DNA of 19,620 bases, taken from assembly GCA_964615195.1 (NCBI GenBank), contig CAZTNG010000039.1, positions 1 to 19,620 of the forward strand, in the 5' to 3' direction. Below, in pieces: positions 8,474-16,468 of this stretch. The translations under genes and the position numbers were made by a program. The notes below the pieces were generated by a model that was not told where the DNA came from, searched no databases, and was given only the letters and a program-made list of their open reading frames with translations. This DNA comes from HGM20899 sp964615195. Lineage in GTDB: Bacteria > Pseudomonadota > Gammaproteobacteria > Enterobacterales > Succinivibrionaceae. Each line of letters starts with the position of its first letter. Within the stretch, counting starts at the first letter, position 1.

Positions 8474-8501
8474 AAAGATTTAATTATAAGAATGGAATAA
8501 T

Positions 8502-9578
8502 ATGACACATAAAAAATTTAATGATTTTTCGGCAATGGAGGCTATTAAGGCTGCAAATATGATTGCAGTTAGTCCTTTTGTTTTTCAGACAGTTGCGGCA
8601 ATGCAAAAATTTGGAATGCTGCGTGTTTTGGGAGAACTTTTAAATTCAAACTATATGAATAGAGCAGAACTTGCAAAAAAATGTAATATTAGTTCTTATG
8701 CTTGTAATATTCTACTTGATCTTGCAGAAGCTGCAGATGTAGTTATAGCTAATGATAATAATGAATATAGATTATCAAAGGTGGGGATGTATTTAAATGA
8801 CGATCCTATGACTATTGTTAATTTTAATTTCACGAAAGATGTGTGTTATCAAGGTTTGGAACGTTTAATAGAATCACTTGAGCAGGAAAAACCTGTAGGG
8901 CTAGAGCATTTTACTGAAGAGTATTCAACTATATATCCATTTCTTAGTAAGCTACCAAATAAGGCTAGAGAATCTTGGTTTGCTTTTGACCATTTTTATT
9001 CAGATCATGTTTTTGCCTCAGCAATTCCTATGCTTTTTGCAGAAGGCTCAGTAAAAAGTATATATGATATAGGTGGTAATACAGGTAGATTTTCAATTGA
9101 AGCAACTACTTTTGATAAGGAAGTTGATGTTACAATTATTGATTTACCTGAGCAGTGTGCTTTGGCAATGCAACATATTATTGCTAATGGGTTGGAAGAT
9201 AGAATTCATACATTTCCTGTGAATATTTTAGAGAACAATATAAAACTCCCAAATAAGGCTGATTTATGGTGGATGAGTCAATTTTTAGATTGCTTCAGTG
9301 AAAAACAGATTGCTGATATTATCGCTCTTGTTTATAAATCAATGAAGCCAGGAGCAAAGTTAGTTATAAATGAGTTATTTGGTGATAGACAAAAAAATGA
9401 TGTTGCCAAATTAGTGATTGAAGCTAACAGTCTTTATTTTACTGCTCTAGCAAATGGTGTTAGCCGTTTTTATCATGCAGATACATTTATTGAAATTCTC
9501 GAAAAAACAGGTTTTACTTTGGATAAAGAAATTTCAAGTATAGGCATGGGGCATACGTTGTTAATTCTCAAAAAGTAA
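8502..9578 (+). CDS. SAM-dependent methyltransferase, O-methyltransferase (Methyltransf_2) fold, of the APE cluster
   Basis: This 358-residue protein has the two-part layout of the acetylserotonin/hydroxyindole O-methyltransferase family. The N-terminal winged-helix dimerisation part (about 20-100) contains MNRAELAKKCNISSYACN and LLDLAEAADVV. The C-terminal Rossmann domain has SAM motif I DIGGNTGRF (189-197) and the acidic strand end IIDLP (212-216). The GAKLVINE segment follows the GxG-type loop. At the position where plant-type O-methyltransferases have the catalytic His of LHDW or LHNW, this protein reads WMSQFLDCFSEKQ, with no His. In APE pigments the aryl head group is methylated, so a head-group methyltransferase is the likely role. 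C- versus O-methylation cannot be read from sequence. It is the last gene of the + strand operon, 74 bp after its neighbour, with GGA 5 nt before ATG. Confidence 0.82.
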   Translation: MTHKKFNDFSAMEAIKAANMIAVSPFVFQTVAAMQKFGMLRVLGELLNSNYMNRAELAKKCNISSYACNILLDLAEAADVVIANDNNEYRLSKVGMYLNDDPMTIVNFNFTKDVCYQGLERLIESLEQEKPVGLEHFTEEYSTIYPFLSKLPNKARESWFAFDHFYSDHVFASAIPMLFAEGSVKSIYDIGGNTGRFSIEATTFDKEVDVTIIDLPEQCALAMQHIIANGLEDRIHTFPVNILENNIKLPNKADLWWMSQFLDCFSEKQIADIIALVYKSMKPGAKLVINELFGDRQKNDVAKLVIEANSLYFTALANGVSRFYHADTFIEILEKTGFTLDKEISSIGMGHTLLILKK

Positions 9579-9581
9579 GCT

Positions 9582-9598
9582 ACTAATTTACAATTAGT
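9582..9598 (+). terminator. Weak AT-rich hairpin just after the APE operon
   Basis: ACTAATT pairs with AATTAGT around a 3-nt loop, 4 nt past the methyltransferase stop. The stem has one G-C pair per arm and no T run follows. Its position suggests a 3'-end structure, but termination would be inefficient. Confidence 0.3.
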
Positions 9599-9650
9599 TC
9601 GAAATTAATTAAAAAGGCTTGATGGGTATTTATATATAACTCGAGATTCC

Positions 9651-9665
9651 CACTTAATTTAAGTG
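9651..9665. promoter_or_regulatory. 15-bp palindrome CACTTAATTTAAGTG
   Basis: The arms CACTTAA and TTAAGTG are perfectly symmetric about one base. A transcription-factor site is possible, but no known operator is recognised and it is not next to an obvious promoter. Confidence 0.3.
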
Positions 9666-9780
9666 AAAAATAACTAACCAAACAAGATTCTAGCAGTCTT
9701 TTGTGCTTTTTAGAAAAATGAGATGATTTTTTAAGAATTTTTTAGATTAAAAAGTGGTTAAAATCCTTTTTTAATAAGGC

Positions 9781-9807
9781 TTGACTGTATGTTTTATGGT
9801 GTAAAAT
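9781..9807 (+). promoter_or_regulatory. Sigma-70-like promoter candidate in the convergent gap
   Basis: TTGACT (5/6 match to -35) and TAAAAT (5/6 match to -10) are separated by 15 bp, which is short. It points toward the hairpin at 9867-9897 and then antisense into the AAA-ATPase gene. No reading frame follows, so any product would be a small RNA or antisense transcript. Confidence 0.25.
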
Positions 9808-9866
9808 TAATCGACAAAAAACAATGTACAAGCAATAAATACAAAAGGATATAACACACAAAATAT

Positions 9867-9897
9867 TCCCCTCAAGTTTTAATTCAACTTTTGGGGA
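9867..9897 (-). terminator. Candidate terminator hairpin of the AAA-ATPase gene
   Basis: TCCCC pairs with GGGGA, then a 2x2 internal mismatch, then AAGTT with AACTT, with a 7-nt loop. On the - strand it is followed by AATATTTTGTG, moderately T-rich. It lies 65-95 nt beyond the stop codon of the - strand gene. On the + strand no T run follows. Confidence 0.4.
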
Positions 9898-9962
9898 TAC
9901 TGCAGATTGATTAAGAATAGTTTTTTATTTTTTTGAGCCTTTTGTAATTTTCAAAAGATTAT

Positions 9963-11570
9963 CTACACCTGCTCAAAATAAGCTATTTCACGATCCTTAC
10001 CATTAAAGACTAAGACTATACGAACAAGCTCTTCCTTTATTGGCATTACATTACCATAATCACGTAGCTTTATTTGCTCTTTTGCTTCATCAAGCTTGTA
10101 AGAAGCTTCATCTGTATTTTCCACATACTTTAGCTCTAGCACTAATCGTCTATTGTCAAAATCAATTTGAATATCGGATCTACCATGCGAGTTTTGGGAT
10201 TCAACTTGTGTGTTTATTCCAGCACCTAGTAAGAACTTTTGCAAGCAGAGTCTTAATATACTTTCAGATGTTATTGGGTATTTTTCATAGCTTATTGAAT
10301 TTAAAATAGCCGAGAATATTGGGTGCAGCTGTTCCACCGTACCATATTCAAGAAGCTTTTTATTAGCTATGCTAATTTCTGCTTCAACTCCAAAAAGCTT
10401 TAGGGATATTATGCTGTAAAGAGCTTTTTTAACCTCGTTATTTGGTATACCTAAAATAACTTTGGAGCCAAACTTGATAGGTGAATGTAGAGTTAAATAA
10501 CCTGTCTGACACATTAACACATTTTGATCCATGGTTAATAAAGAGGTTGGGTTTTGGAAGCTATTAAGATCAACTTCTATATCATCATGAGTAAAATCTT
10601 CTATATTCAAATCATGGCTTTTTAGGTAATTAACTAGAATTGATGGTAAGCCACCATTAGAATACCAATAGCAATCATAAAACGTTTCTTTTTTTTCTGC
10701 TAAATAAAAAAAGAAAGAATTTACAGACCATGTTGAATAAACAAATTTTCGATTAAATTCATCGAAGCAATAGCCATTATACTCAACAGCTAAACGATCT
10801 AGCACTTCGTCTCTTTGGGCAGTGGTAACCTGTTCAACAGGTATTTTTTTACTATAAGAAACAGCTAAATTTAAGTAGTCAATATAGTAGGTATTGATTT
10901 CTTCTCTAGTAAAGCCTGCTATTTTTGCAAGGTTGCTATCGTATGTTGCATCCTTTATATCGGAGCCTACAGAGAAGATAGAAACATCCTTGAGTCTTGT
11001 TACACCTGTAATACCTAAGAATCTAATTGCCGCAGCTCCTTTCATAACAGCATAGATATTTCGTAGTGATTTTTGGAATACGTTATATAAAGCTTCGTTA
11101 TTTATGTTAGCAGATAATTGGCAATCATATTCATCTATTAGAATTACAAATTTTTTACTTTCTTTTCTGGCTACTTCTAATAAAGAATTTAAGCAGTCTG
11201 CAGGTTCTTCTTTAGGCAAAAATTTAATATAATTACAATCCATTGCAAATTCAGTTATTGAATTGCAAAAAGATTTTTTAAAACTATCGTAATCGTCTTT
11301 GGAGTATCTTAAAAAATTAAGTCTTAGCACCGGAAAAGTTGGAGATTCCCACTTATCATAGATCCATGTTCCTTTAAAATATGGTTCCGTGCCTTTTTCA
11401 AAAAGAGTGGCGATAGTATCTAAAATGGTAGATTTACCAAAACGACGAGGACGGGATAAGAACACGCGATCATAATTAATCATGGAGTAAATTTGTTCAG
11501 TTTTATCAACGTAAATTCTATTTAAGTCGTAAAAATTTGTGAAAGTCTCACCAGATCCAATTTTTTTCAT
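9963..11570 (-). CDS. AAA-ATPase-like protein with C-terminal PD-(D/E)XK nuclease-like domain (DUF1703 family)
   Basis: This 535-residue protein is of the AAA-ATPase_like plus PD-(D/E)XK (DUF1703) type, which is abundant and often multicopy in gut and rumen bacteria. The Walker A region is SRPRRFGKST (39-48; note RRFGKS in place of GxxGxGKS, as usual for this family). Walker B is FVILIDEYD (141-149), and TGVTRLKDVS follows the sensor region. Near the C-terminus D466 in GRSDIQID and E479-K481 in VLELKY give the nuclease signature. It starts at ATG 11570 with the family's opening I.SGE.F......YVDKTE. Function is unproven; mobile-element or defence roles have been proposed for related proteins. 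It is a single-gene unit facing the APE operon, with its own promoter candidate. No truncation or frameshift is visible. Confidence 0.9.
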   Translation of the reverse strand: MKKIGSGETFTNFYDLNRIYVDKTEQIYSMINYDRVFLSRPRRFGKSTILDTIATLFEKGTEPYFKGTWIYDKWESPTFPVLRLNFLRYSKDDYDSFKKSFCNSITEFAMDCNYIKFLPKEEPADCLNSLLEVARKESKKFVILIDEYDCQLSANINNEALYNVFQKSLRNIYAVMKGAAAIRFLGITGVTRLKDVSIFSVGSDIKDATYDSNLAKIAGFTREEINTYYIDYLNLAVSYSKKIPVEQVTTAQRDEVLDRLAVEYNGYCFDEFNRKFVYSTWSVNSFFFYLAEKKETFYDCYWYSNGGLPSILVNYLKSHDLNIEDFTHDDIEVDLNSFQNPTSLLTMDQNVLMCQTGYLTLHSPIKFGSKVILGIPNNEVKKALYSIISLKLFGVEAEISIANKKLLEYGTVEQLHPIFSAILNSISYEKYPITSESILRLCLQKFLLGAGINTQVESQNSHGRSDIQIDFDNRRLVLELKYVENTDEASYKLDEAKEQIKLRDYGNVMPIKEELVRIVLVFNGKDREIAYFEQV

Positions 11571-11599
11571 AATGCGTTATCTCCACTATTATTGTCATA

Positions 11600-11608
11600 A
11601 TTATAGCA
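11600..11608 (-). promoter_or_regulatory. Extended -10 promoter of the AAA-ATPase gene
   Basis: Read on the - strand this is TGCTATAAT, a perfect extended -10 (TGnTATAAT), about 30 bp before the ATG. The -35 region (about 11623-11628) is poor, which is normal for extended -10 promoters. GGAG lies between it and the start codon. Confidence 0.6.
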
Positions 11609-11630
11609 TAATAAAATCAGCTTAAAAAAT

Positions 11631-12308
11631 ATGTTTATTGTGAATTATGATCTTGGTTTCTTAGAATGCTTCGTTGAACAGTATTTAATTAAGAATTGGA
11701 GGCTTCGTGCATATATTGAAAAAGCCATAATGAAAATGTCGTATATCGCAAATCTTAAAATGCAGTTCTATAATGCAATGCTTCCTCGATTTGGAGATGA
11801 TGGTTGTGGTTGAAAGATATGAGCTTGCTAAAAAGACAGTTTAAGTAGGCTTCTCAAATATTAAAATTAATACTTCTCTATTCAAGTGATGGATGACACA
11901 GAACATTGCAAAACAGTTGTTGCGAAGCTCACAGTAGATCTTAAGGTGAATAATCCCTATTAGAATAATGATAAGTTTATATATTAGCACATTACTATGC
12001 ATTTAGCGGTAATGTATACATCATCAATATTATCATTAGGAGTAATTGCTTTACTAAAGAAGATTTTGACTTAGTTACCCCAAAAGGATCATGAAATACT
12101 TAAGCAAAAATGGAAATGCGGTTATTCCTATTTTGTTTAACATTACAGTGATTTTCTATACCTTCTATTCAGCCTGTATGAGGTTGCAACCATAAATGCT
12201 ATAAAAGATGAAGTAATCAAAATCGAGAAAAAATGCATAGAAACTTTAAATATCAATTCTAAACATCAAACACTCAAGGGGCTACCAAAAGTAGCCCACA
12301 TGTTTTAA
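11631..12308 (+). pseudogene. Decayed coding sequence of unknown family
   Basis: I see no intact gene in this interval, but protein-like stretches follow each other on the + strand in the frame beginning at 11631. The first is a 60-codon opening (MFIVNYDLGFLECF onward, to the stop at 11811-11813). The next runs 11871-11960 and includes MDDTEHCKTVVAKLTVDLKV. The last runs from about 12075 and includes LPQKDHEILKQKWKCG, then after a stop SLYEVATINAIKDEVIKIEK, ending at TAA 12306-12308. A second frame is open at 11975-12091 with NCFTKEDFDLVTPKG. This frame-hopping pattern with several in-frame stops is what a frameshifted pseudogene would look like, though chance open stretches in AT-rich DNA cannot be ruled out. 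I do not recognise the family. A small ORF at 12091-12195 (34 codons, hydrophobic middle) lies inside it and is not convincing. Confidence 0.3.
12279..12297 (+). terminator. Hairpin GGGCTAC-CAAAA-GTAGCCC, possible bidirectional terminator
   Basis: A perfect 7-bp GC-rich stem with a 5-nt loop is followed on the + strand by ACATGTTTT. On the - strand it lies about 85 nt beyond the SNF2 gene stop but is followed only by CCTTGAGTGTTTG. It probably ends the decayed + strand sequence and may also serve the helicase gene. Confidence 0.5.
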
Positions 12309-12341
12309 AAACTAAAAACTAAAAACTAAAAACTAAAAACT
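12307..12341. repeat. Tandem repeat, five copies of heptamer AAAAACT
   Basis: There are five perfect head-to-tail copies of AAAAACT, then a partial AAATATT. It lies between the hairpin and the 3' end of the helicase gene. Seven-base units of this kind are prone to copy-number change by slippage. Confidence 0.9.
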
Positions 12342-12379
12342 AAATATTTAGATTTTGGTGTTCCCTTTTAGCTGTTATT

Positions 12380-15300
12380 TTATTGATTGGCATTCTTATT
12401 TGATAAGGTAAATATATCTTTTATTTGCTGTTTTGATAGATCTCCAATCCAACTTTCTCCTGTGCCAACTGCCATGTCAGCTAATTCTTTTTTATTTTGT
12501 ATAAGATTATTTATTTTTTCTTCGAAAGTATTGCTTGTAATAAATCTATATACCTGAACATTTTCTTTTTGCCCTATACGATAAGCTCTATCGGTGGCTT
12601 GGTTTTCAACTGCAGGATTCCACCAAAGATCAAAATGAATTACATTTGCGGCAGCTGTGAGGTTTAGACCAGTACCAGCAGCCTTTAAAGATAAAATCAT
12701 AAATCTTGTGCTACGATCATTTTGGAATTTATCAACCATTTCGGTACGAGCTTTTAATGAAAGTTCTCCATGAAGGAAAGGGATTTCTTCTTTGTTACAA
12801 AAATCAGTGCTAAGCCATTTTTGTAAAAGCTTTCCCATAGTTGTGAATTGAGTAAAGATAATAGCTTTTTTCTTATTGTCTTTAATGGATTGTAAAAGCT
12901 CCTTTAATCGTTGAACTTTTCCTGATAAAAGAGGGGAGTCATATTTCTCTTCATTTATTAAGTATTGATAAGGACTGTTGCAGATCTGTTTAAGTTTTAG
13001 CATGAGTTGTAGTACAAGGCCAGATCTTTCAAAGCTTGAAGTATTATCATTAAGCTTTTCGAAGGTTTGGTCAACAACCTCTTGGTATAAAGCTGTTTGT
13101 TCAGCTGTTAGAGAACAATATTCATCAATCATTATTTTTTCTGGTAAATCAGATATTATAGATTTATCAGTTTTTAAGCGTCGCATTATAAAAGGAGCTG
13201 TTATTTGTTTAAATTTAAATAGAGCGTTTTTGTTGTGTTCAAATTCAATAGGTTTAGCAAATTCTTTAATAAAGTTATCTGCACTTCCTAATAGGCCTGG
13301 GTTTGCAAATTCCATTATTGACCAATATTCAAGTAATCTATTTTCAACAGGAGTTCCTGATAGGGCGATTCTGCCATGAGCTTTTATAGTTCTTATTGCT
13401 TTAAACGTCGCTGTATTTCTATTTTTAATAGCCTGAGCTTCATCAATTATAACAATGGAATATTCTTGCTTGCTAAGAGTTTTTATATCTGAGCGCATAG
13501 TTCCGTAGCTTGTTAATATTAAATCTGTGTCATCAGAAAGTGTTCTTTTTGAGCCATAAAAAAACTCGAATTTAATATTAGGTGCAAACTTAGTTAATTC
13601 ATGAGCCCAATTACTTAAGAGTGTAGTAGGCATAACTATAAGAACTTTTTTATCTTTTAAAAGTCCTTCTTCTTTAAATTTTTGTAAAAGAGTAATTGTT
13701 TGTAGAGTTTTTCCAAGCCCCATGTCATCAGCTAAAATTGTGCCTATTGAAGCTTTTAGATTTCTGTATAGCCAAGCATAGCCGCGCTCTTGGTAAGGTC
13801 TTAGCTTTGCGTTTAAATTAGTTGGCTTTTCAACTTCATATTCCCTGAATATATTAGCTAAGCATTCTTTTAGTTGTTGGGTTAAAATTACATTACTATC
13901 CTCAAAGCTTTGGGTTAGAATTGCTTTTAATAAGGAAGATTCGTTTAGCTTTCTTTGTTTATCCTTTTGCTTTTGTAGTTTGAGAATGGTTTTAGGATCA
14001 ATATATACAAATTCATTATTAAATCTAATCATCTGCCCTGCTCTAGAACATAATAGAGCAAAGTCTGCTTCTTTAATAGGATGTTTGCCCATAGCAATTT
14101 TCCAATTAAATTCAAGTAGAGATGCGAGATTAACAAATCCTAAATTATGATCATGCTTTTTAGCAATATCAATGGTTAAGGAGGAGTTTAAGGATAATAG
14201 TTTTTTTAGTGATTTGGGAATAATAACATTAATACCAAGAAGATCGAGAAGCTGCATGGATTCGTGCATTAATACTGTTAAATCGCTGAATGACAGTTCA
14301 GAAGGAGATTCTGTATCTTGGTTTTTAGTTAGTACAGTATATAAGCTAGGACAAATTGATGAGATCCTTGACATTGTGCGAAGGCAGTCAAAGCGATAGT
14401 CTTTATAATCATCGTTATTTAGTATTTCATAAATATCAATAAAGTTAGAAGTTTCTTCTAAGTCTGCACCTACTGTTAGATTTTTGTATCCAAAACTTAA
14501 ATTTATACTTGATTTTGTTTGTTCATCTTCTATATTAAAATCATTATCATCTACATCAATTTCGTTTTCTTCAAGATTACGTAAATCTGATAATAATAAA
14601 ACTGGAGTAGCCTTAGATTGGTTTAACATAAATAAAGGTGCTAACCAATTTTCTAAACCTAAAATTATTGTTGCCCCAAATTTTTTCTTACTACTATCAA
14701 GAATTGCATGTCTAAATAATACTTCACATTCATTGCTAGGATCTCCTTGTTTATTTCCTAGAAATGCATAGTAGCCTTGTTCAATGTAGCTTGTAATAAA
14801 TAATGATAGATAAGCTAAGGCCAGATCATGGTTATTGATTTCACCATTATCTGTTGGAGTTGATAACAGTTGGATATTGATATGCTGAAGATTGTTTGCA
14901 ACTTCGTTGATTATTTTGGCTATAGATGGATTAAAGATAACAGGAATCCACCTTACAGCAAAAGTATTTTCCTTGGGGGTATAAAGCTGAGGAATCACAT
15001 TACCATTAATAATTAGTTTGGTGGCAATTACCCATATGTAGTATAAGGCTTCAAGTTCATCTGAAGAATTTTCAAATGAATTTTCAGAAAAATATCCTGA
15101 AAATAGATCAAATGCATTGTTTTGCGGTTGAATTACTTGAGCATTAGTTTTGCTTGCAGACGGCATGGTTTTAACAACAGGATGTTCATCATCAGCGTTT
15201 TCATATATTGTCCAACTCAATGATTTATGGAATATAAATTTCCCATTTTTATCAATTTTTACTATTGGATATTTTATATTGAAAGATGGTAAATCTCGTA

Positions 15301-16168
15301 CTTTATTATCTTTTAATTGTTTGCTTGCAACAATTGCAGCCTTGCTCATTACATCCTTTAGGTTTTTCCGTAATGAACCATAGATATAACCAGCTGGGGC
15401 TTCTGCGTATAATTCACAAATGCTATCAAGCACATTTGGAAAACTAGTGAAAGTAAGATTTGATAGTGATTGTAAAGCTTGAGTTAAAGCTGAATAATCT
15501 TTTAATGAAGCTGTTTTTTCTAAATTTTTAGTAAATTTAATAGCAGGTATTGTGGAGTCTGTTGCTAAAGAAGCTTCATTAATATTCTTAAATAGGGAAT
15601 TAAGAGTCGGTATTTCAGAAGTATTGATTTTGTCAAATTCAAAACCGCGTTTGGTGAGTTCATTAATTATGTCAATATTACGCAACTCGAATAAAAAGAA
15701 AGGATTTGCATCAATATGCATGGAGATTATGTAAATAACAGCAGCTAAATGTTTACATGGAACTGCATAATCAGGACATGAGCATTTCATAACAAAGTCA
15801 TGCCATGTCTTAGGAAATATATTAATTCCTAAATTTTCGGCAATTTCGAGAACTGAAGGATCTAATTCTCTTGCCGATAATCTAGATATTATTAATGGTG
15901 ATTGTATTATAGCGTCTATGAATTTGTCTTTAAGTTCATTACTGATTTTAGGCAAAATAATATATACTTTGTAGGACGAATATGAATGTCCTTTAACCTT
16001 GGCACTAATGATACACTCATCCTCTTCTTTAATAATTTCAAAATCACGTACCATTCCATTGTTTGCATAGGATTTACCACGAGCGATTCTATTACTGAAA
16101 TCAATGCCACTTAAAGCATTGAGCCATTGTTGCCCCCACCATGTTGTGCCGTACTTAATTAAAGACAT
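12380..16168 (-). CDS. SWIM zinc finger - SNF2/HepA-family helicase, single polypeptide
   Basis: This is a very large protein of 1262 residues. It opens with YGTTWWGQQWLNAL (6-19) and RGKSYANNG (30-38), the usual start of bacterial SWIM proteins. The SWIM zinc ligands follow: C129 and C131 in KCSC, then C138 and H140 in PCKH (CxCx6CxH). Residues about 150-780 have no motif I recognise. The SNF2 core begins with LRPYQERGYAWL and has Walker A DDMGLGKT near 812-819 and the DEAQ box near 906-909. The C-terminal lobe has IIFTQF, LKAAGTGLNLT and the motif VI region QATDRAYRIGQ near 1183-1193. Such proteins are ATP-driven translocases on double-stranded DNA, with the SWIM finger probably contacting DNA or protein. 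No partner gene is adjacent, and the function is unknown. AGGA is 6 nt before ATG 16168. Confidence 0.92.
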   Translation of the reverse strand: MSLIKYGTTWWGQQWLNALSGIDFSNRIARGKSYANNGMVRDFEIIKEEDECIISAKVKGHSYSSYKVYIILPKISNELKDKFIDAIIQSPLIISRLSARELDPSVLEIAENLGINIFPKTWHDFVMKCSCPDYAVPCKHLAAVIYIISMHIDANPFFLFELRNIDIINELTKRGFEFDKINTSEIPTLNSLFKNINEASLATDSTIPAIKFTKNLEKTASLKDYSALTQALQSLSNLTFTSFPNVLDSICELYAEAPAGYIYGSLRKNLKDVMSKAAIVASKQLKDNKVRDLPSFNIKYPIVKIDKNGKFIFHKSLSWTIYENADDEHPVVKTMPSASKTNAQVIQPQNNAFDLFSGYFSENSFENSSDELEALYYIWVIATKLIINGNVIPQLYTPKENTFAVRWIPVIFNPSIAKIINEVANNLQHINIQLLSTPTDNGEINNHDLALAYLSLFITSYIEQGYYAFLGNKQGDPSNECEVLFRHAILDSSKKKFGATIILGLENWLAPLFMLNQSKATPVLLLSDLRNLEENEIDVDDNDFNIEDEQTKSSINLSFGYKNLTVGADLEETSNFIDIYEILNNDDYKDYRFDCLRTMSRISSICPSLYTVLTKNQDTESPSELSFSDLTVLMHESMQLLDLLGINVIIPKSLKKLLSLNSSLTIDIAKKHDHNLGFVNLASLLEFNWKIAMGKHPIKEADFALLCSRAGQMIRFNNEFVYIDPKTILKLQKQKDKQRKLNESSLLKAILTQSFEDSNVILTQQLKECLANIFREYEVEKPTNLNAKLRPYQERGYAWLYRNLKASIGTILADDMGLGKTLQTITLLQKFKEEGLLKDKKVLIVMPTTLLSNWAHELTKFAPNIKFEFFYGSKRTLSDDTDLILTSYGTMRSDIKTLSKQEYSIVIIDEAQAIKNRNTATFKAIRTIKAHGRIALSGTPVENRLLEYWSIMEFANPGLLGSADNFIKEFAKPIEFEHNKNALFKFKQITAPFIMRRLKTDKSIISDLPEKIMIDEYCSLTAEQTALYQEVVDQTFEKLNDNTSSFERSGLVLQLMLKLKQICNSPYQYLINEEKYDSPLLSGKVQRLKELLQSIKDNKKKAIIFTQFTTMGKLLQKWLSTDFCNKEEIPFLHGELSLKARTEMVDKFQNDRSTRFMILSLKAAGTGLNLTAAANVIHFDLWWNPAVENQATDRAYRIGQKENVQVYRFITSNTFEEKINNLIQNKKELADMAVGTGESWIGDLSKQQIKDIFTLSNKNANQ

Positions 16169-16384
16169 AAAATATCCTAAGTTATATATTATTGTAAATG
16201 ATTTAATATCGAATTTTATAATAAAAAATCTAGAAATGAAATGATAATTATAAAAATATATAATATATAATTAATTACTATAATATTTATAATATTTTGT
16301 TCTTTTTCAAGTATGTTTATATATTGTTATTTATGAATAATATATTGTATTTAATTAGAAGCATTAAGTTTTTTTCTACCTTGA
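16169..16384. promoter_or_regulatory. Extremely AT-rich upstream region of the helicase gene
   Basis: The interval is nearly all A and T, with runs such as ATATATAATATATAATTAATT around 16256-16276. It contains the helicase ribosome site (TCCT on the + strand at 16175-16178) and several -10-like hexamers on the - strand, too many to choose one promoter. It holds no gene. Such DNA is a typical target for H-NS-like silencing, which is an inference. Confidence 0.45.
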
Positions 16385-16420
16385 AATAGCCAAGCTTAAT
16401 ATACTTTAGACCTGGCTATT
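16385..16420 (-). terminator. Hairpin downstream of bcsG
   Basis: AATAGCCA (16385-16392) pairs perfectly with TGGCTATT (16413-16420) around a 20-nt loop, about 50 nt past the bcsG stop. On the - strand it is followed by TCAAGG and a later T-poor stretch, so it is a 3'-end hairpin of modest terminator quality. Confidence 0.45.
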
Positions 16421-16468
16421 AAAAGAGCTTGTTTACGATTATCTATAAATAGGTACTAGATTAAACAA

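Larger units (their letters stand above)
9579..9962. other. Convergent intergenic region without a gene
   Basis: These 384 bp separate the APE operon from the convergent AAA-ATPase gene, and I find no plausible coding region. They hold several small palindromes (listed separately), a 9-base direct repeat AAGGCTTGA at 9614-9622 and 9776-9784, and T-rich stretches near 9727-9745 and 9920-9935. No textbook intrinsic terminator follows the methyltransferase. Confidence 0.6.

Noticed and set aside
10040..10309. 89-codon + strand ORF opposite the nuclease-like domain
   Set aside because: Antisense to conserved PD-(D/E)XK residues; a shadow frame.
12091..12195. 34-codon ORF with a hydrophobic middle
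   Set aside because: The ribosome site is too close to the ATG, it overlaps the protein-like frames of a probable pseudogene, and it resembles nothing I know.
12307..12341. CRISPR or telomere-like array
   Set aside because: The units are 7 bp with no spacers; it is a simple tandem repeat.
12978..13379. 133-codon + strand ORF inside the helicase gene
   Set aside because: It lies antisense to the conserved SNF2 core, with low-complexity Ser/Leu-rich composition; a shadow frame.
9579..16468. Insertion sequence or prophage ends
   Set aside because: No transposase, integrase, tRNA or matching terminal inverted repeats were found by eye.
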